NCBI GenBank assembly: GCA_023144005.1
Contig: JAGLGN010000026.1
Span: forward strand, 1-21,931
DNA from: a bacterium
GTDB lineage: Bacteria > AUK180
Direction: 5' to 3'
DNA: 21,931 bases
Positions 6,519 to 15,265 of this stretch are shown here, piece after piece (within the stretch, counting starts at the first letter, position 1; each line of letters opens with the position of its first letter). A program made the position numbers and the translations under genes. The notes below the pieces were generated by a model. The model was not told the origin of the DNA and made no database searches. It was given only the letters and a program-made list of their open reading frames with translations.

Positions 6519-7822
6519 TATTTTTCTCCAATACTCTCTAAATTCGTTTTTGCGATCTTATTCTCCGGGTCGTGTTTTAAAGCATGCTTCCAGGCCTCCA
6601 CAGCTTGAGAGGTGTTACCCTCCTTGAGGTAGATCGCGCCGAGTTTCAGGTAGGTCTGAACATTGCCCGGTTGTATTTTTAATATCTCTTTGTACTTCCC
6701 AGTAGCATTTGTGAGGTCTCTGACCTTGTAAAAGTACCCCGCCATTTCCCAGAGCAAGGGAACATTACCCGAATTGTGCTTAAGACCCTGCTTCAGGTAG
6801 ACGACAGCCTTCTCGTCCTTTTTCAAACGAAAGAATATCTTTGCCAGAAGAAGGTATACAAATGGATGCTCGGGACTTATTTTTAAGACCTTGGTGAGAA
6901 CCTCCCCCGCATCTTTCAACTTGGAAAGGTATATGTCGCAAACAGCGATATATAAATAGATGATCGGATTGTCGGCAAACAAAGCAAGCACCTTCTGAAA
7001 TTCATTTAATGCCTGGCTATAAAGGCCTTCTTTAAAATAATTATAACCCTCATTAAAATACTCACTTTCACTTAAGAGGGATTCAACCTCTTCGGGGAAT
7101 TCCTTTCTCAATTCATCCGTAGCTGTCTCAGTTTCCGTAAGTACAATATTGCCATCCTTGATAAGTTTCTCTATTGCTTTGAATGTTTCAAAAAGTGAAT
7201 ACTTCCCCGAATTAAGGGCGCCGATCAGAGAGGGCGTCTTTTTTATGCCGTTCGCGAGACAATAGTCCAGATATCCCTTTGGGGTAGGCACTTTCACTAT
7301 TTTCACTCCCGATCTAAGGTTTAAATCTGAGAAATAAGTAGCGATCGCCTCGGCACGCATCAAGGAATCCATGATAAGCTTCTGAATATCGATCTTTATC
7401 CCGGATTTCTTGAACTTATCCATTTCCTGATTGGTCATGGCATTGAAAGTGAATTTACCGAATTCGATCCCAATGATATCCAGAAGAAGCTCTTTGATAT
7501 GTTCCGCTTTCATCTCATCCAATTTGGCCTTGCTAACGCTTTTCTCCTGGATCAAAAGGTTCAGGACCTCTGCCTGTTTCTTCGATTTTGACAAGAGCTC
7601 CTTGATCTTTTCCAAAGAGAGACCGGACTTAATAAAATATAGTTCTAATAAACTTGTCTTCAGAAAATTTGTTTCAACATTGCATATATTTCCATTGAGA
7701 ATGTATATATTGTACTTGAATTCATCTATGCCGACCTCCAATATACCGGTCTTCGTGGAAAAGAAGAAGAGTTGAAATATTGTCGGCAAATGTATTGTGT
7801 TTATATTTCCTTGAAACGTCAT
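6518..7822 (-). CDS. PATAN (DUF4388) domain protein with C-terminal TPR repeats
   Basis: 434 aa. The N-terminus, MTFQGNINTIHLPTIFQLFFFSTKTGILEV with YILNGNICNVE, is the PATAN/DUF4388 pattern; residues about 100-150 (HIKELLLDIIGIEFGKFTF) fit its second half. Residues about 155-250 look like a further helical region. From about 255 to 430 there are roughly five TPR units with the usual small-residue and aromatic spacing. PATAN proteins in cyanobacteria are known to bind the pilus motor PilB and steer phototaxis. That precedent, and the neighbouring pilT, suggest this protein links the Che pathway to the pilus motor; this is inference. The ATG follows the stop of the TPR gene by one base, with AGGAAG as Shine-Dalgarno. 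Confidence 0.85.
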   Translation of the reverse strand: MTFQGNINTIHLPTIFQLFFFSTKTGILEVGIDEFKYNIYILNGNICNVETNFLKTSLLELYFIKSGLSLEKIKELLSKSKKQAEVLNLLIQEKSVSKAKLDEMKAEHIKELLLDIIGIEFGKFTFNAMTNQEMDKFKKSGIKIDIQKLIMDSLMRAEAIATYFSDLNLRSGVKIVKVPTPKGYLDYCLANGIKKTPSLIGALNSGKYSLFETFKAIEKLIKDGNIVLTETETATDELRKEFPEEVESLLSESEYFNEGYNYFKEGLYSQALNEFQKVLALFADNPIIYLYIAVCDIYLSKLKDAGEVLTKVLKISPEHPFVYLLLAKIFFRLKKDEKAVVYLKQGLKHNSGNVPLLWEMAGYFYKVRDLTNATGKYKEILKIQPGNVQTYLKLGAIYLKEGNTSQAVEAWKHALKHDPENKIAKTNLESIGEK

Positions 7823-7823
7823 T

Positions 7824-9731
7824 TCATCTTCCTGTTGAACTTTCCAATTTTTTTATCCAATCACTGGCCTCGGTAATTCCCGAGCGGGCTTCCCTGATCT
7901 TCGCCTTATCTTTTCCTTCTTTTATAAACTCGCCCCAAAGCTCTTTTGCTTCCTTGTACCATGCCTTGTTGAAGAAAACCTTCGCCAGATAAAATTTCAC
8001 ATCAATGAAGTCGTCTTTCAATTCCAGGGTGCGGCGATACTCCCATGCCGCTTCATCCCACCATCCCGAAAATGCATAAACACTTGCCAGATTATAATGT
8101 GAAACGGGGTCATTAGGATCGATCTGAATAGCCTTGGTAAACATCTTTATCGCACCCTTAGCATTCTTGCTCATTTGATAAAGAGCGCCGAGGTTGATGT
8201 ATACCTCCTTTTGCTTCACTTTGTCCTTGATGAGTTTTTCATATATTGAGATCGCATCCGGCACCTTTTTTTCCCTGACATAAAGATTTGCCAGTTTCAT
8301 CTTATAATTAATATTATCCGGGGTAATGCTGATCGCCTCCAGAAGCAGTTTCCGGGCCTTATTATAATTTTTCAATTGACTGTTAAGCATAGAGAGTTCC
8401 AGATAGATACCGGGATTCTTCGGCTCCATTCTTAACCCCTCTTTCAGATATTTCTCCGCCTTATCAAAATTCTTGATCATCCTGTAGGCTCTACCCAATT
8501 TAACTCTGATCTCCTTTTTATTCGGGTTCTTCTTAAGGATCGAATTCAATTGTTCTATGGCTTTTTTATATTCCCCTTCCTCCAAAAGGACGGAAGAATA
8601 GATATCAATACCATCCAGAAAATTAGGATTGATCTTAAGCGATTTTTCAAGAAGTTTTTTTCCTCTCTCCCGGTTACCTTTCTCGTATAAGATATATCCG
8701 ATGAACCCTATTGCGTAATAATTGCCAGGATCACTCCCCTCCACCTCTTCAAAGATCTCAAGCGCGCGATCATGGTCACCCGTTTCATACTCCACCTTCG
8801 CGAGATTGATCTTTGCGTCAAGATAGTCGGGATTGATCGCCAATGCCTTGGTCAAATAGTCACGTGCGGGATCCGGCTGTTTTAAGGCATGGTATAGAAC
8901 ACCAAGATTATTCAACAATGTCTCATTGTCGTCCTCGAGTTCCATAGCTCTTTCAAGGTATTCTATCGCCATCGTGAATTGTTTCTCTTTGATATAGATC
9001 TTGCCGAGATTGATATGGGGCTCTGAGAATTCAGGATCCAATTCGACAGCTTCCTTTAATTTTTCAATGGCTTCACTTATCCGGTTAGTAGAGAGAAAAA
9101 CCTGTGCCATCGTATTCGCAACCCTTGCTTTATCAGGATCGCGTTTCTTTTTTAATACTTCGGCATCCTCTTCATACATTGCCATGGCTTTTTCATCTAT
9201 CGCTATTCTTTTGGTCTCCGCGAAGTTCGGATTGATCTCGATTGCGGTATTGTATTCTTCCTGGGCCTGATCATAGAAACCCTTTTCTCCGTATAGGAAA
9301 GAGAGGTTATAATGGGCAAGGGCATTCTTGGCATTTATGCTTAACGCCTTTTTGAATAGTTTAAGGGCATTATCATACATTCCCATGTGATAATATATCT
9401 CACCTAAGGAGTTATAAGCGTCGTCCATCTTCTTATTTTTTAAAATGGCCCTTTTATATAGGGCGATGGCATCGTCGTAGGTATAAACCGTTTTATCTTC
9501 TGATTCAGTTTCAAAGTCATAACCGTCTTCGATAGCCTTTTTCACTGCCTGCGCATAATTCTTTATGGCAAGAGTATATTCGGAATCCAGGGTAAGGGCT
9601 TTCTTGAAGGAATCGATGGCTTCTGCATAAAGTTCTTTGGAATAGAAAAAAGCTCCCAGATTGTTCAAAGACGCTGGAGAGTTCTCATCCACCTTCGCAG
9701 CGAATTTCTTAAAAAATTCTTTCTTACTCAT
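7824..9731 (-). CDS. Large TPR-repeat protein
   Basis: About 635 aa, nearly all tetratricopeptide repeats (roughly 14-16 units of 34 residues), recognisable from repeated patterns such as AYNSLGEIYYHMGMYDNALKLF and INLGKIYIKEKQFTMAIEYL. TPRs are protein-protein scaffolds. There is no signal peptide, so it is probably cytoplasmic. A charged stretch (about 90-100, FETESEDKTVYTYDD) breaks the repeats. The ORF is open to a TTG at 9752; the ATG at 9731 (MSKKEFF) is chosen because it overlaps the cheW stop by eight bases (ATGAGTAA) and begins a normal TPR N-terminus. Between cheW and the PATAN gene, it is a candidate scaffold for the pathway. Confidence 0.9.
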   Translation of the reverse strand: MSKKEFFKKFAAKVDENSPASLNNLGAFFYSKELYAEAIDSFKKALTLDSEYTLAIKNYAQAVKKAIEDGYDFETESEDKTVYTYDDAIALYKRAILKNKKMDDAYNSLGEIYYHMGMYDNALKLFKKALSINAKNALAHYNLSFLYGEKGFYDQAQEEYNTAIEINPNFAETKRIAIDEKAMAMYEEDAEVLKKKRDPDKARVANTMAQVFLSTNRISEAIEKLKEAVELDPEFSEPHINLGKIYIKEKQFTMAIEYLERAMELEDDNETLLNNLGVLYHALKQPDPARDYLTKALAINPDYLDAKINLAKVEYETGDHDRALEIFEEVEGSDPGNYYAIGFIGYILYEKGNRERGKKLLEKSLKINPNFLDGIDIYSSVLLEEGEYKKAIEQLNSILKKNPNKKEIRVKLGRAYRMIKNFDKAEKYLKEGLRMEPKNPGIYLELSMLNSQLKNYNKARKLLLEAISITPDNINYKMKLANLYVREKKVPDAISIYEKLIKDKVKQKEVYINLGALYQMSKNAKGAIKMFTKAIQIDPNDPVSHYNLASVYAFSGWWDEAAWEYRRTLELKDDFIDVKFYLAKVFFNKAWYKEAKELWGEFIKEGKDKAKIREARSGITEASDWIKKLESSTGR

Positions 9732-10143
9732 AGAATTCGAGAACCTTCTCAAGACTTAATATCATTATCGGTTTATCGTTGACCTTTCCTAAACCATATA
9801 CAAAATCCTCTTCGATACGGAAAATATTTTTATTTTCGCGGTTGATCTCATCCTCGGACAATTCCACGACCTCCAGAACCTCATCAATGACAAGTCCATA
9901 TTTCTCTTCCCGCCAAAGAACTATGATGACATCCTGGCTGCTGCCTTCTTCAAGAGCATCCATGGACAAGCGCTTTCTCAGATCAAGAACGGTGATGATC
10001 TCACCTCTGAGGTTCATAAATCCCGTAATGATCGGATTAACTCCGGGAACAGATTTTAATGAGAATTCTTTTACGATCTCCTTAACCTTCATTATGTCAA
10101 AACCGAATAGTTGATCTCCCAATCTAAAGGAAACAGATTTCAT
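9724..10143 (-). CDS. cheW: Chemotaxis adaptor CheW
   Basis: 139 aa, a single CheW domain. It couples receptors to CheA in the chemosensory array. Key patterns are FGFDIMKVKEIVK near the N-terminus, GFMNLRGEIITVLDLRKRL (about 41-59, the canonical NLRG-xxxPVxDLR region) and GLVIDEVLEVVEL (about 83-95). It is the most canonical of the three CheW-like proteins in this operon. The start overlaps the cheC stop in TAATG. Confidence 0.93.
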   Translation of the reverse strand: MKSVSFRLGDQLFGFDIMKVKEIVKEFSLKSVPGVNPIITGFMNLRGEIITVLDLRKRLSMDALEEGSSQDVIIVLWREEKYGLVIDEVLEVVELSEDEINRENKNIFRIEEDFVYGLGKVNDKPIMILSLEKVLEFYE

Positions 10144-10739
10144 TACACCAATCCTAATTTATCTAAAATAACCTTCAATCCATTATTGAAGGGCGCAAGT
10201 ATGAAATACGGAGTGTATTCCCTGGCCTTGTCCGAAAGATTGGTCTTAATAATGAAGATCTCTTCCGAAATATTGATCTCTGTCTCAAAAATATCTATAA
10301 AGATATCCTCAAGTGTCCCTGAAAAAAATGTAGGTACAGACGGTATCATGAGAAGGTTTATCATATCCCCCATGGCACCCAGATAATTGGCAGTGAGAAT
10401 ATTTCCGATCTCCTTAATTGTGGAAATGCCGTTCTCGTCCAATTGTGTCACTACATCGGTCTTGCCTGTCATGAGCCTGCTTACCATACTGATACCTTCG
10501 CTTTTCTCAACAAAAAACACATTCTTACCCGGAATCTCTCCCAGGATGACGAATTCCACCGCAAAGAATTCTTTATCTTTTAACGACGCGTGCAGATTGC
10601 TTCTATTGACAATATTTGTTTGAGGAATATCTATGGTGATCTCTCTATGTATCAGGCTTGCCAGAGCGGTCGCCGCATGGCCGGCGCCGATATTCCCCAA
10701 CTCCTTCAAGGCATCTATCTGTATATTAGTCAATTTCAT
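10143..10739 (-). CDS. cheC: CheY-P phosphatase CheC (two intact active sites)
   Basis: 198 aa. CheC dephosphorylates CheY-P and is stimulated by CheD. The family signature (D/S)xxxExxN followed 23 residues later by P occurs twice: Asp9-Glu13-Asn16 with Pro39, and the SxxxExxN in STIKEIGN with a matching proline in MIPSVP. Both half-sites therefore look functional, as in Thermotoga CheC. It lies two bases after cheA (stop TAG, GGAG within the preceding codons), which gives a strong translational link. A second, partly degenerate paralogue is at 14248-14871. Confidence 0.9.
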   Translation of the reverse strand: MKLTNIQIDALKELGNIGAGHAATALASLIHREITIDIPQTNIVNRSNLHASLKDKEFFAVEFVILGEIPGKNVFFVEKSEGISMVSRLMTGKTDVVTQLDENGISTIKEIGNILTANYLGAMGDMINLLMIPSVPTFFSGTLEDIFIDIFETEINISEEIFIIKTNLSDKAREYTPYFILAPFNNGLKVILDKLGLV

Positions 10740-10741
10740 TT

Positions 10742-12721
10742 CTACTCCAAGAGTGCCGCGATATCCAATATCAAAGCGGGCTCTCCATTTGAAAGAAGGC
10801 CTTTACCCGAATAGAGTTTTGCCTTCTTCAATATCGAATCAAGATTCTTGATAACCGTCTGCTGCTTGGAATGCAGCTGGTCAAAAACCAGTCCGGCGAT
10901 CTTGTCTCCGAGCTCTACGAATATTACTGGAAATACTTCTCTTTCTTGTCTCTCAAATCCAAGCACTTCATCCATACGGATCAGAGGGACGACCAGCTCA
11001 TTTCTGAGAAAGATCACTTCCCTGCCTTTTATGATCTGAATGCTATCCTTCGTCTGTTCCATTGTCTCTTGGATATTAGAGATCGGGATAAGGAATTTAA
11101 CACCGCGTACCGATACGATCAGCGTCTGAATAATAGCCAGGGTCATAGGCAGGACGATATGAAAGTTCGTTCCTTTTCCTTTAGTGGATTCGATCTTCAG
11201 AACTCCGTTCAGGGAATCGATCTTATTCTTGACAACATCCATACCCACACCGCGGCCGGATAACTCAGTAACCTTATCCGATGTTGAGAACCCGGGTTTG
11301 CATATGAGCATAAATACATCGGACTTGCTCATTGTGGAAAGTTTCTCTTTCGTCACAACACCCATTTTCAGGGCCTTACTCTGTATCTTATTGATATCCA
11401 GGCCATTGCCGTCATCGTTCACTTCTATAACTACACGGTTCTTCTCTCTGCGTGCGATGAGGTTTATATTCGCGGTTTCAGCCTTACCTAATTTCTTCCT
11501 CTCCTTCGGGGTTTCAACACCATGATCCACGGCGTTTCGGAGAAGATGAATGAGCGGCTCGTCTATCTCGTCAAGGATAACCCTGTCCAACTCAATGCCG
11601 CTGCCAGTAATGGTAATATTGACTTTTTTATTGAATTTTCTGGAAATATCTCTGACAATGCGAGGATACTTATTGAAAATATGTCCCACGGGTACCATTC
11701 TCGCCAGAAGAATTCTATCCTGAAGATTCGCTGTTATCCTCTGAAAGTTGTTTATCTCGTCATTAAGAGGTTTGATATTGTAATCTTTGGAAATGTCATC
11801 AAGCCGTATCGTATTGATGATCAATTCGCCGATTAGGTTGACAAGGGCGTCAAGATGCGATATCTTCACCTTAATAGTAGGTTCAACTATAGATTTCTTT
11901 TTCTTCTTGTCAATAGGGGCTGAGGGAGCGGCAACCGGAGGTTCAGGAGCATTTTGCTCGGAATTAAGGCTCTCCTTGCTTATCGGCTCCATTGAAATGC
12001 TATCGACCTCGCGAATGGAATTCAGGATCTGATATGTTTCATTTGGTTCCTGATCGCCTGTAAAAAAGACCACAAACTCATATAGGTCTTCACTTTCTTC
12101 AAGTTCTTCGGCGGCGGGGATCGTTTTGATTATGGTGCCGAGCTCAGACAATTTCTGTGTTATTTGAAATACCCTTACAGAGGGCATAACAGCATTTTTC
12201 GATATGTTAATGGTGAATTGAAGGACTGCGTTGCCGGTATCAAGTAATTGCTCGAAGGCCTTCGCCTCAAAGTCGCTATAGCTTATAACGATCCCATGTT
12301 CTTTCCTTACGGTTACAGCAGCATCCGATTCGGAAGAAAGGGTTCCAGAGAGAAATTTCCTGATCTTCGCCGCATGATCTCCGCTTCCTTCGGGTTCTTT
12401 TCCCGTTTCTGCAACACTATCCAGCATTGCCTTGAGATCGTCCAGCCATGCATAAAAAAGGTCAAAATCAGAGAGGCTGAAATCCAGTTTTCCCGATTTA
12501 ATCTGGCTGAATACATCTTCAAGCGCATGGGACACTTCCGATATGGAAATGAAGTTCATGGCGGAAGCCATTCCCTTCAAGGTATGTGTATTACGGAAGA
12601 TCAATTCTATATTCTCATTTCTTTCATTCCCGTTTTCGATCTCCAGCAAAGCATTGTTCATGCTCTCCATATAGTCAAAGGATTCACTAAGGAACATCTC
12701 CAGGTATTTATTGTCTTCCAT
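10742..12721 (-). CDS. cheA: Chemotaxis histidine kinase CheA
   Basis: 659 aa, a full CheA. The P1 domain (1-105) has the phosphorylated histidine His46 in NTHTLKGMASA. A P2-like CheY/CheB-binding domain is at about 140-245, then a Pro/Ala and Lys-rich linker (255-280). P3 dimerisation helices run from about 282 to 340. The P4 kinase domain has the N box HLLRNAVDHG (392-401), G1 DDGNGLD (436-442), F box GFSTSD (477-482) and G2 GRGVGM (489-494). The P5 CheW-like domain is about 530-659. Nothing essential is missing. There is no fused receiver and only one Hpt domain, unlike the multi-domain ChpA kinases of the Pseudomonas pilus pathway. The start overlaps the cheB stop (TAATG). Confidence 0.96.
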   Translation of the reverse strand: MEDNKYLEMFLSESFDYMESMNNALLEIENGNERNENIELIFRNTHTLKGMASAMNFISISEVSHALEDVFSQIKSGKLDFSLSDFDLFYAWLDDLKAMLDSVAETGKEPEGSGDHAAKIRKFLSGTLSSESDAAVTVRKEHGIVISYSDFEAKAFEQLLDTGNAVLQFTINISKNAVMPSVRVFQITQKLSELGTIIKTIPAAEELEESEDLYEFVVFFTGDQEPNETYQILNSIREVDSISMEPISKESLNSEQNAPEPPVAAPSAPIDKKKKKSIVEPTIKVKISHLDALVNLIGELIINTIRLDDISKDYNIKPLNDEINNFQRITANLQDRILLARMVPVGHIFNKYPRIVRDISRKFNKKVNITITGSGIELDRVILDEIDEPLIHLLRNAVDHGVETPKERKKLGKAETANINLIARREKNRVVIEVNDDGNGLDINKIQSKALKMGVVTKEKLSTMSKSDVFMLICKPGFSTSDKVTELSGRGVGMDVVKNKIDSLNGVLKIESTKGKGTNFHIVLPMTLAIIQTLIVSVRGVKFLIPISNIQETMEQTKDSIQIIKGREVIFLRNELVVPLIRMDEVLGFERQEREVFPVIFVELGDKIAGLVFDQLHSKQQTVIKNLDSILKKAKLYSGKGLLSNGEPALILDIAALLE

Positions 12722-13755
12722 TACTTTCTCATAAATTTTTCAATGATATCAGGCATTCCGCTGAGATCGGCTTCATAATCGGCATATCCCTCTTGGATAA
12801 CTGCACCCGGCATGCCCCAAATGAACGCGGAGGCGCGCGATTGAGCAGCCACCATTCCTCCGAAATCCTTGATAACTTTGCAGCCCAGCGTGCCGTCACG
12901 GCCCATCCCGGTAAGAACGATCCCGAGGGTGTTCTTTTTGAAAAGTTGGGCGGCGGAATCAAAAAGGTAATCCGCGGCAGGCCTAACTCCCCACAAAGGA
13001 GGTTCTTTGGTCAGGCTTGAAAAAAGGCGCTTGTCCTTGACATCTATCTTAAAATGATTATTCCCTTTTCCCAGGTAGATCTTATTCGGAAGCAGTGGTT
13101 CTTCGGCTTCAACTTCTTTTACCTCGATCTCTGATATTCTGTTCAAACGCTCAGAGAAACTCTTTGTAAAGGTCTGCGGCATATGCTGAACAAGAAAAAT
13201 ATACGCTCCCAATTCTGATGGAATAGAGGGAACTAATTTTTCCAGAGCTTTAGGACCGCCCGTAGAAGCCGCGATAACAATACATTTACCCATTATTCCC
13301 GCTTTAGATGCCTCCACCTTTCGAATATGCTCTCTGTTCAGACGCTGAATTTTCTCAATAGGTATCAATGCTATCTCTTGAAGTTTTGAAACGATCTTAT
13401 GCTTGATGCTTCTCAGATTAGGAGATATCACTCCGGACGGCTTCTGGATCACATCGACCGCGCCGCATTTCAATGCGTTCAAAGTCGGCATCGCGTCAAC
13501 TGCACCAAATGCGCTGAGTATCACGATCTTGGTGGGATTGTCCCTCATAATGGCACGAACAGATTCGATGCCGTCCATCACAGGCATTTCAATATCCATG
13601 GTGACTATGTCTGGTGACAGGGTCTTCACCATTTCAACCGCTTCAGCGCCATTTTTTGCCAGGCCGATAACCTCGAAACCATCGATATCAGAAACGATAT
13701 CTTTGATGATATTTCTCATTAAGGCTGAATCATCGACTATTAATACTTTCGTCAT
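12721..13755 (-). CDS. cheB: Protein-glutamate methylesterase/deamidase CheB
   Basis: 344 aa. It removes methyl groups from receptors and deamidates them. The receiver domain (1-120) has the acidic pair in LIVDDS, phosphorylated Asp54 in VTMDIEMP and Lys105 in IQKPSG. The esterase domain (about 155-344) has the catalytic Ser164 in ASTGGP, His191 in VQHMP and Asp287 in GMGRDGT, at almost the same numbers as in E. coli. The usual AQDEASAVVWGMP stretch reads AQSRASAFIWGMP, a small departure. The first four bases overlap the cheD stop (ATGA). Confidence 0.95.
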   Translation of the reverse strand: MTKVLIVDDSALMRNIIKDIVSDIDGFEVIGLAKNGAEAVEMVKTLSPDIVTMDIEMPVMDGIESVRAIMRDNPTKIVILSAFGAVDAMPTLNALKCGAVDVIQKPSGVISPNLRSIKHKIVSKLQEIALIPIEKIQRLNREHIRKVEASKAGIMGKCIVIAASTGGPKALEKLVPSIPSELGAYIFLVQHMPQTFTKSFSERLNRISEIEVKEVEAEEPLLPNKIYLGKGNNHFKIDVKDKRLFSSLTKEPPLWGVRPAADYLFDSAAQLFKKNTLGIVLTGMGRDGTLGCKVIKDFGGMVAAQSRASAFIWGMPGAVIQEGYADYEADLSGMPDIIEKFMRK

Positions 13756-14246
13756 ACTACTAAGACCGGTTTATTGATACTGACAACCTTCACCTTGCCG
13801 GATTTCAATTCCAATTCAATTGTCCGGCCGTAATCCTCGCCGGTAATCTCCGCTTTTAAAGGTATCCGCTGCTTGACCAGCTCTTCTTTAACGGCAATTA
13901 CATTGCGTTTTCCGATATCCATGGAATCCCGTTCTGATTCAAAAGAGAACATCTTCGCTCCACCAAAGATCTTTGCTTCAAAGTTTATTATGTCGCCGCC
14001 GGCCGAAATAAGACTTGAGATCATTGTCCTTATTGCGGTGTCGGCATACTTCCCTTCCTTTACCAGAGCGCTGCTCTTGGCAATAGAAGAAGAAGGCAAC
14101 ATAACATGGGCCATCCCTCCCAATTTCTTATCGGGGTCATAAATGGTTATTCCCACGCAGGAACCGAGTCCATAAGTAACAAGGACATCATTATCCTTGC
14201 CTACCTTGAAATCTCCCATTCCGACTTTTACTTTGATTCCTTCCAA
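13752..14246 (-). CDS. cheD: Chemoreceptor glutamine deamidase CheD
   Basis: 164 aa. CheD deamidates receptor glutamines and activates CheC. The catalytic triad is Thr24, Cys30 in GLGSCVGI and His47 in GGMAHVMLP, spaced exactly as in Thermotoga CheD. IFGGAKMF and the NVIAVKEELVKQRIPL region follow as in the family. It starts with TTG, four to five bases after GGGGAG; the length of the N-terminus before the Cys supports this start over the internal ATG. It begins one base after the stop of the CheC paralogue and overlaps cheB by four bases. Confidence 0.94.
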   Translation of the reverse strand: MEGIKVKVGMGDFKVGKDNDVLVTYGLGSCVGITIYDPDKKLGGMAHVMLPSSSIAKSSALVKEGKYADTAIRTMISSLISAGGDIINFEAKIFGGAKMFSFESERDSMDIGKRNVIAVKEELVKQRIPLKAEITGEDYGRTIELELKSGKVKVVSINKPVLVV

Positions 14247-14247
14247 A

Positions 14248-14871
14248 TTACTCCCCTTTCAATTTCTGCATGATAGAAAGAAAGGACTCCTCGGTAGGCA
14301 TAAAGATGATATCAAAGAGGATCTCACGCTCGGCAGTTACGAATTCGTTCTTAAGAAGCAGCAGTTCATTTGATTCCGAAGCTGATTCAATACAGAACTC
14401 ATCCACAATACTGCCAAGGATATCGTACTTGATCTGCGGTGCGGATTGGATCATAGGCGCATTGATCATATTACCTATCGCGGAAACGTACGAGGAGATG
14501 ATGATATTGCCGATCTCCAAAAGGACAGAGCGTACCATTTCCTGTTTATGATCATTGAAGTCAAGACCCTCGACCTTTTGCCGGATCAAGACCTCTGCTA
14601 TGCTCTTTGCTTCCTCAACTGAGAACAGTATGAGAAATCTAGATGGGTATTTGCCTGTCAAATAGGCAAATACAACGACCTTTTCCAATTCCGGCCCGCC
14701 AAGATTATCAGGCATCTCTTCGGGTGAGATCACATCCAGGGATGGGACTTGCATGGAAATCGGTTGCGCCAGTATTTCAGAAAGGGATGTCGCGGCATTG
14801 CCAGTGCCAATGCTGCACAGTTCTTTTAGAACATCCCGTTCAAACTCGCCCAACTCATGATAATACCCCAT
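14248..14871 (-). CDS. CheC-family protein with one intact site
   Basis: 207 aa. The second active-site signature is complete (SVLLEIGN, with the downstream proline in IQSAP). In the first one the asparagine is replaced: DVLKELCS, where Asn is expected at the last position, although the downstream proline (QVPSL) is kept. Such single-site CheC relatives may be weaker phosphatases, CheD-binding regulators, or resemble CheX/FliY. No FliN-like C-terminus is present, so it is not FliY. It lies between cheY and cheD, which suggests it is the direct CheD partner. GAGGG precedes the ATG; it starts two bases after the cheY stop. Confidence 0.85.
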   Translation of the reverse strand: MGYYHELGEFERDVLKELCSIGTGNAATSLSEILAQPISMQVPSLDVISPEEMPDNLGGPELEKVVVFAYLTGKYPSRFLILFSVEEAKSIAEVLIRQKVEGLDFNDHKQEMVRSVLLEIGNIIISSYVSAIGNMINAPMIQSAPQIKYDILGSIVDEFCIESASESNELLLLKNEFVTAEREILFDIIFMPTEESFLSIMQKLKGE

Positions 14872-14873
14872 AT

Positions 14874-15254
14874 TTAACCCTCAAGTATCCTTGTAATCGC
14901 CTCAATCACAGAGGACGGCTGAAAGGGTTTTACCACAAAGTCCTTGGCACCGGCCTGAATGGCCTCGATGACAAGTGCTTTCTGACCCATAGCGGAGCAC
15001 ATCAAGATCTTTCCATTGGGGTCGATCTTCATAATTGCCTTCACCGCTTCAATCCCCCCCATTCCGGGCATTACAATGTCCATTGTGACCAGATCCGGCT
15101 GCAGGCGCTGGTATTTTTCAACCGCCTCTTTTCCAGTACTGGCTTCACCGACGACTTCATAACCGTTCTTTTCAAGGATATCTCTTATCATGGTCCTCAT
15201 AAAGATGGCATCATCGGCAATTAGAACTTTAAGCTTATTTCCAGCTTCGTTCAT
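14874..15254 (-). CDS. cheY: Response regulator CheY
   Basis: 126 aa single receiver domain. The acidic pair is Asp14/Asp15 in IADDAIFMR, the phosphorylated Asp59 is in VTMDIVMPGM, the switch serine is Ser87 in MCSAMG and the conserved lysine is Lys109 in VVKPFQ. No output domain is attached, so it acts by binding a partner; with pilT and a PATAN protein in the operon the pilus motor is a candidate, though a flagellar switch elsewhere cannot be excluded. A strong AAGGAGG precedes the start, the best ribosome binding site in the operon, which suggests high expression. Confidence 0.94.
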   Translation of the reverse strand: MNEAGNKLKVLIADDAIFMRTMIRDILEKNGYEVVGEASTGKEAVEKYQRLQPDLVTMDIVMPGMGGIEAVKAIMKIDPNGKILMCSAMGQKALVIEAIQAGAKDFVVKPFQPSSVIEAITRILEG

Positions 15255-15265
15255 ACAAAACCTCC

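Noticed and set aside
14248-14871. Flagellar switch protein FliY
   Set aside because: It has the CheC-like body but no C-terminal FliN domain.
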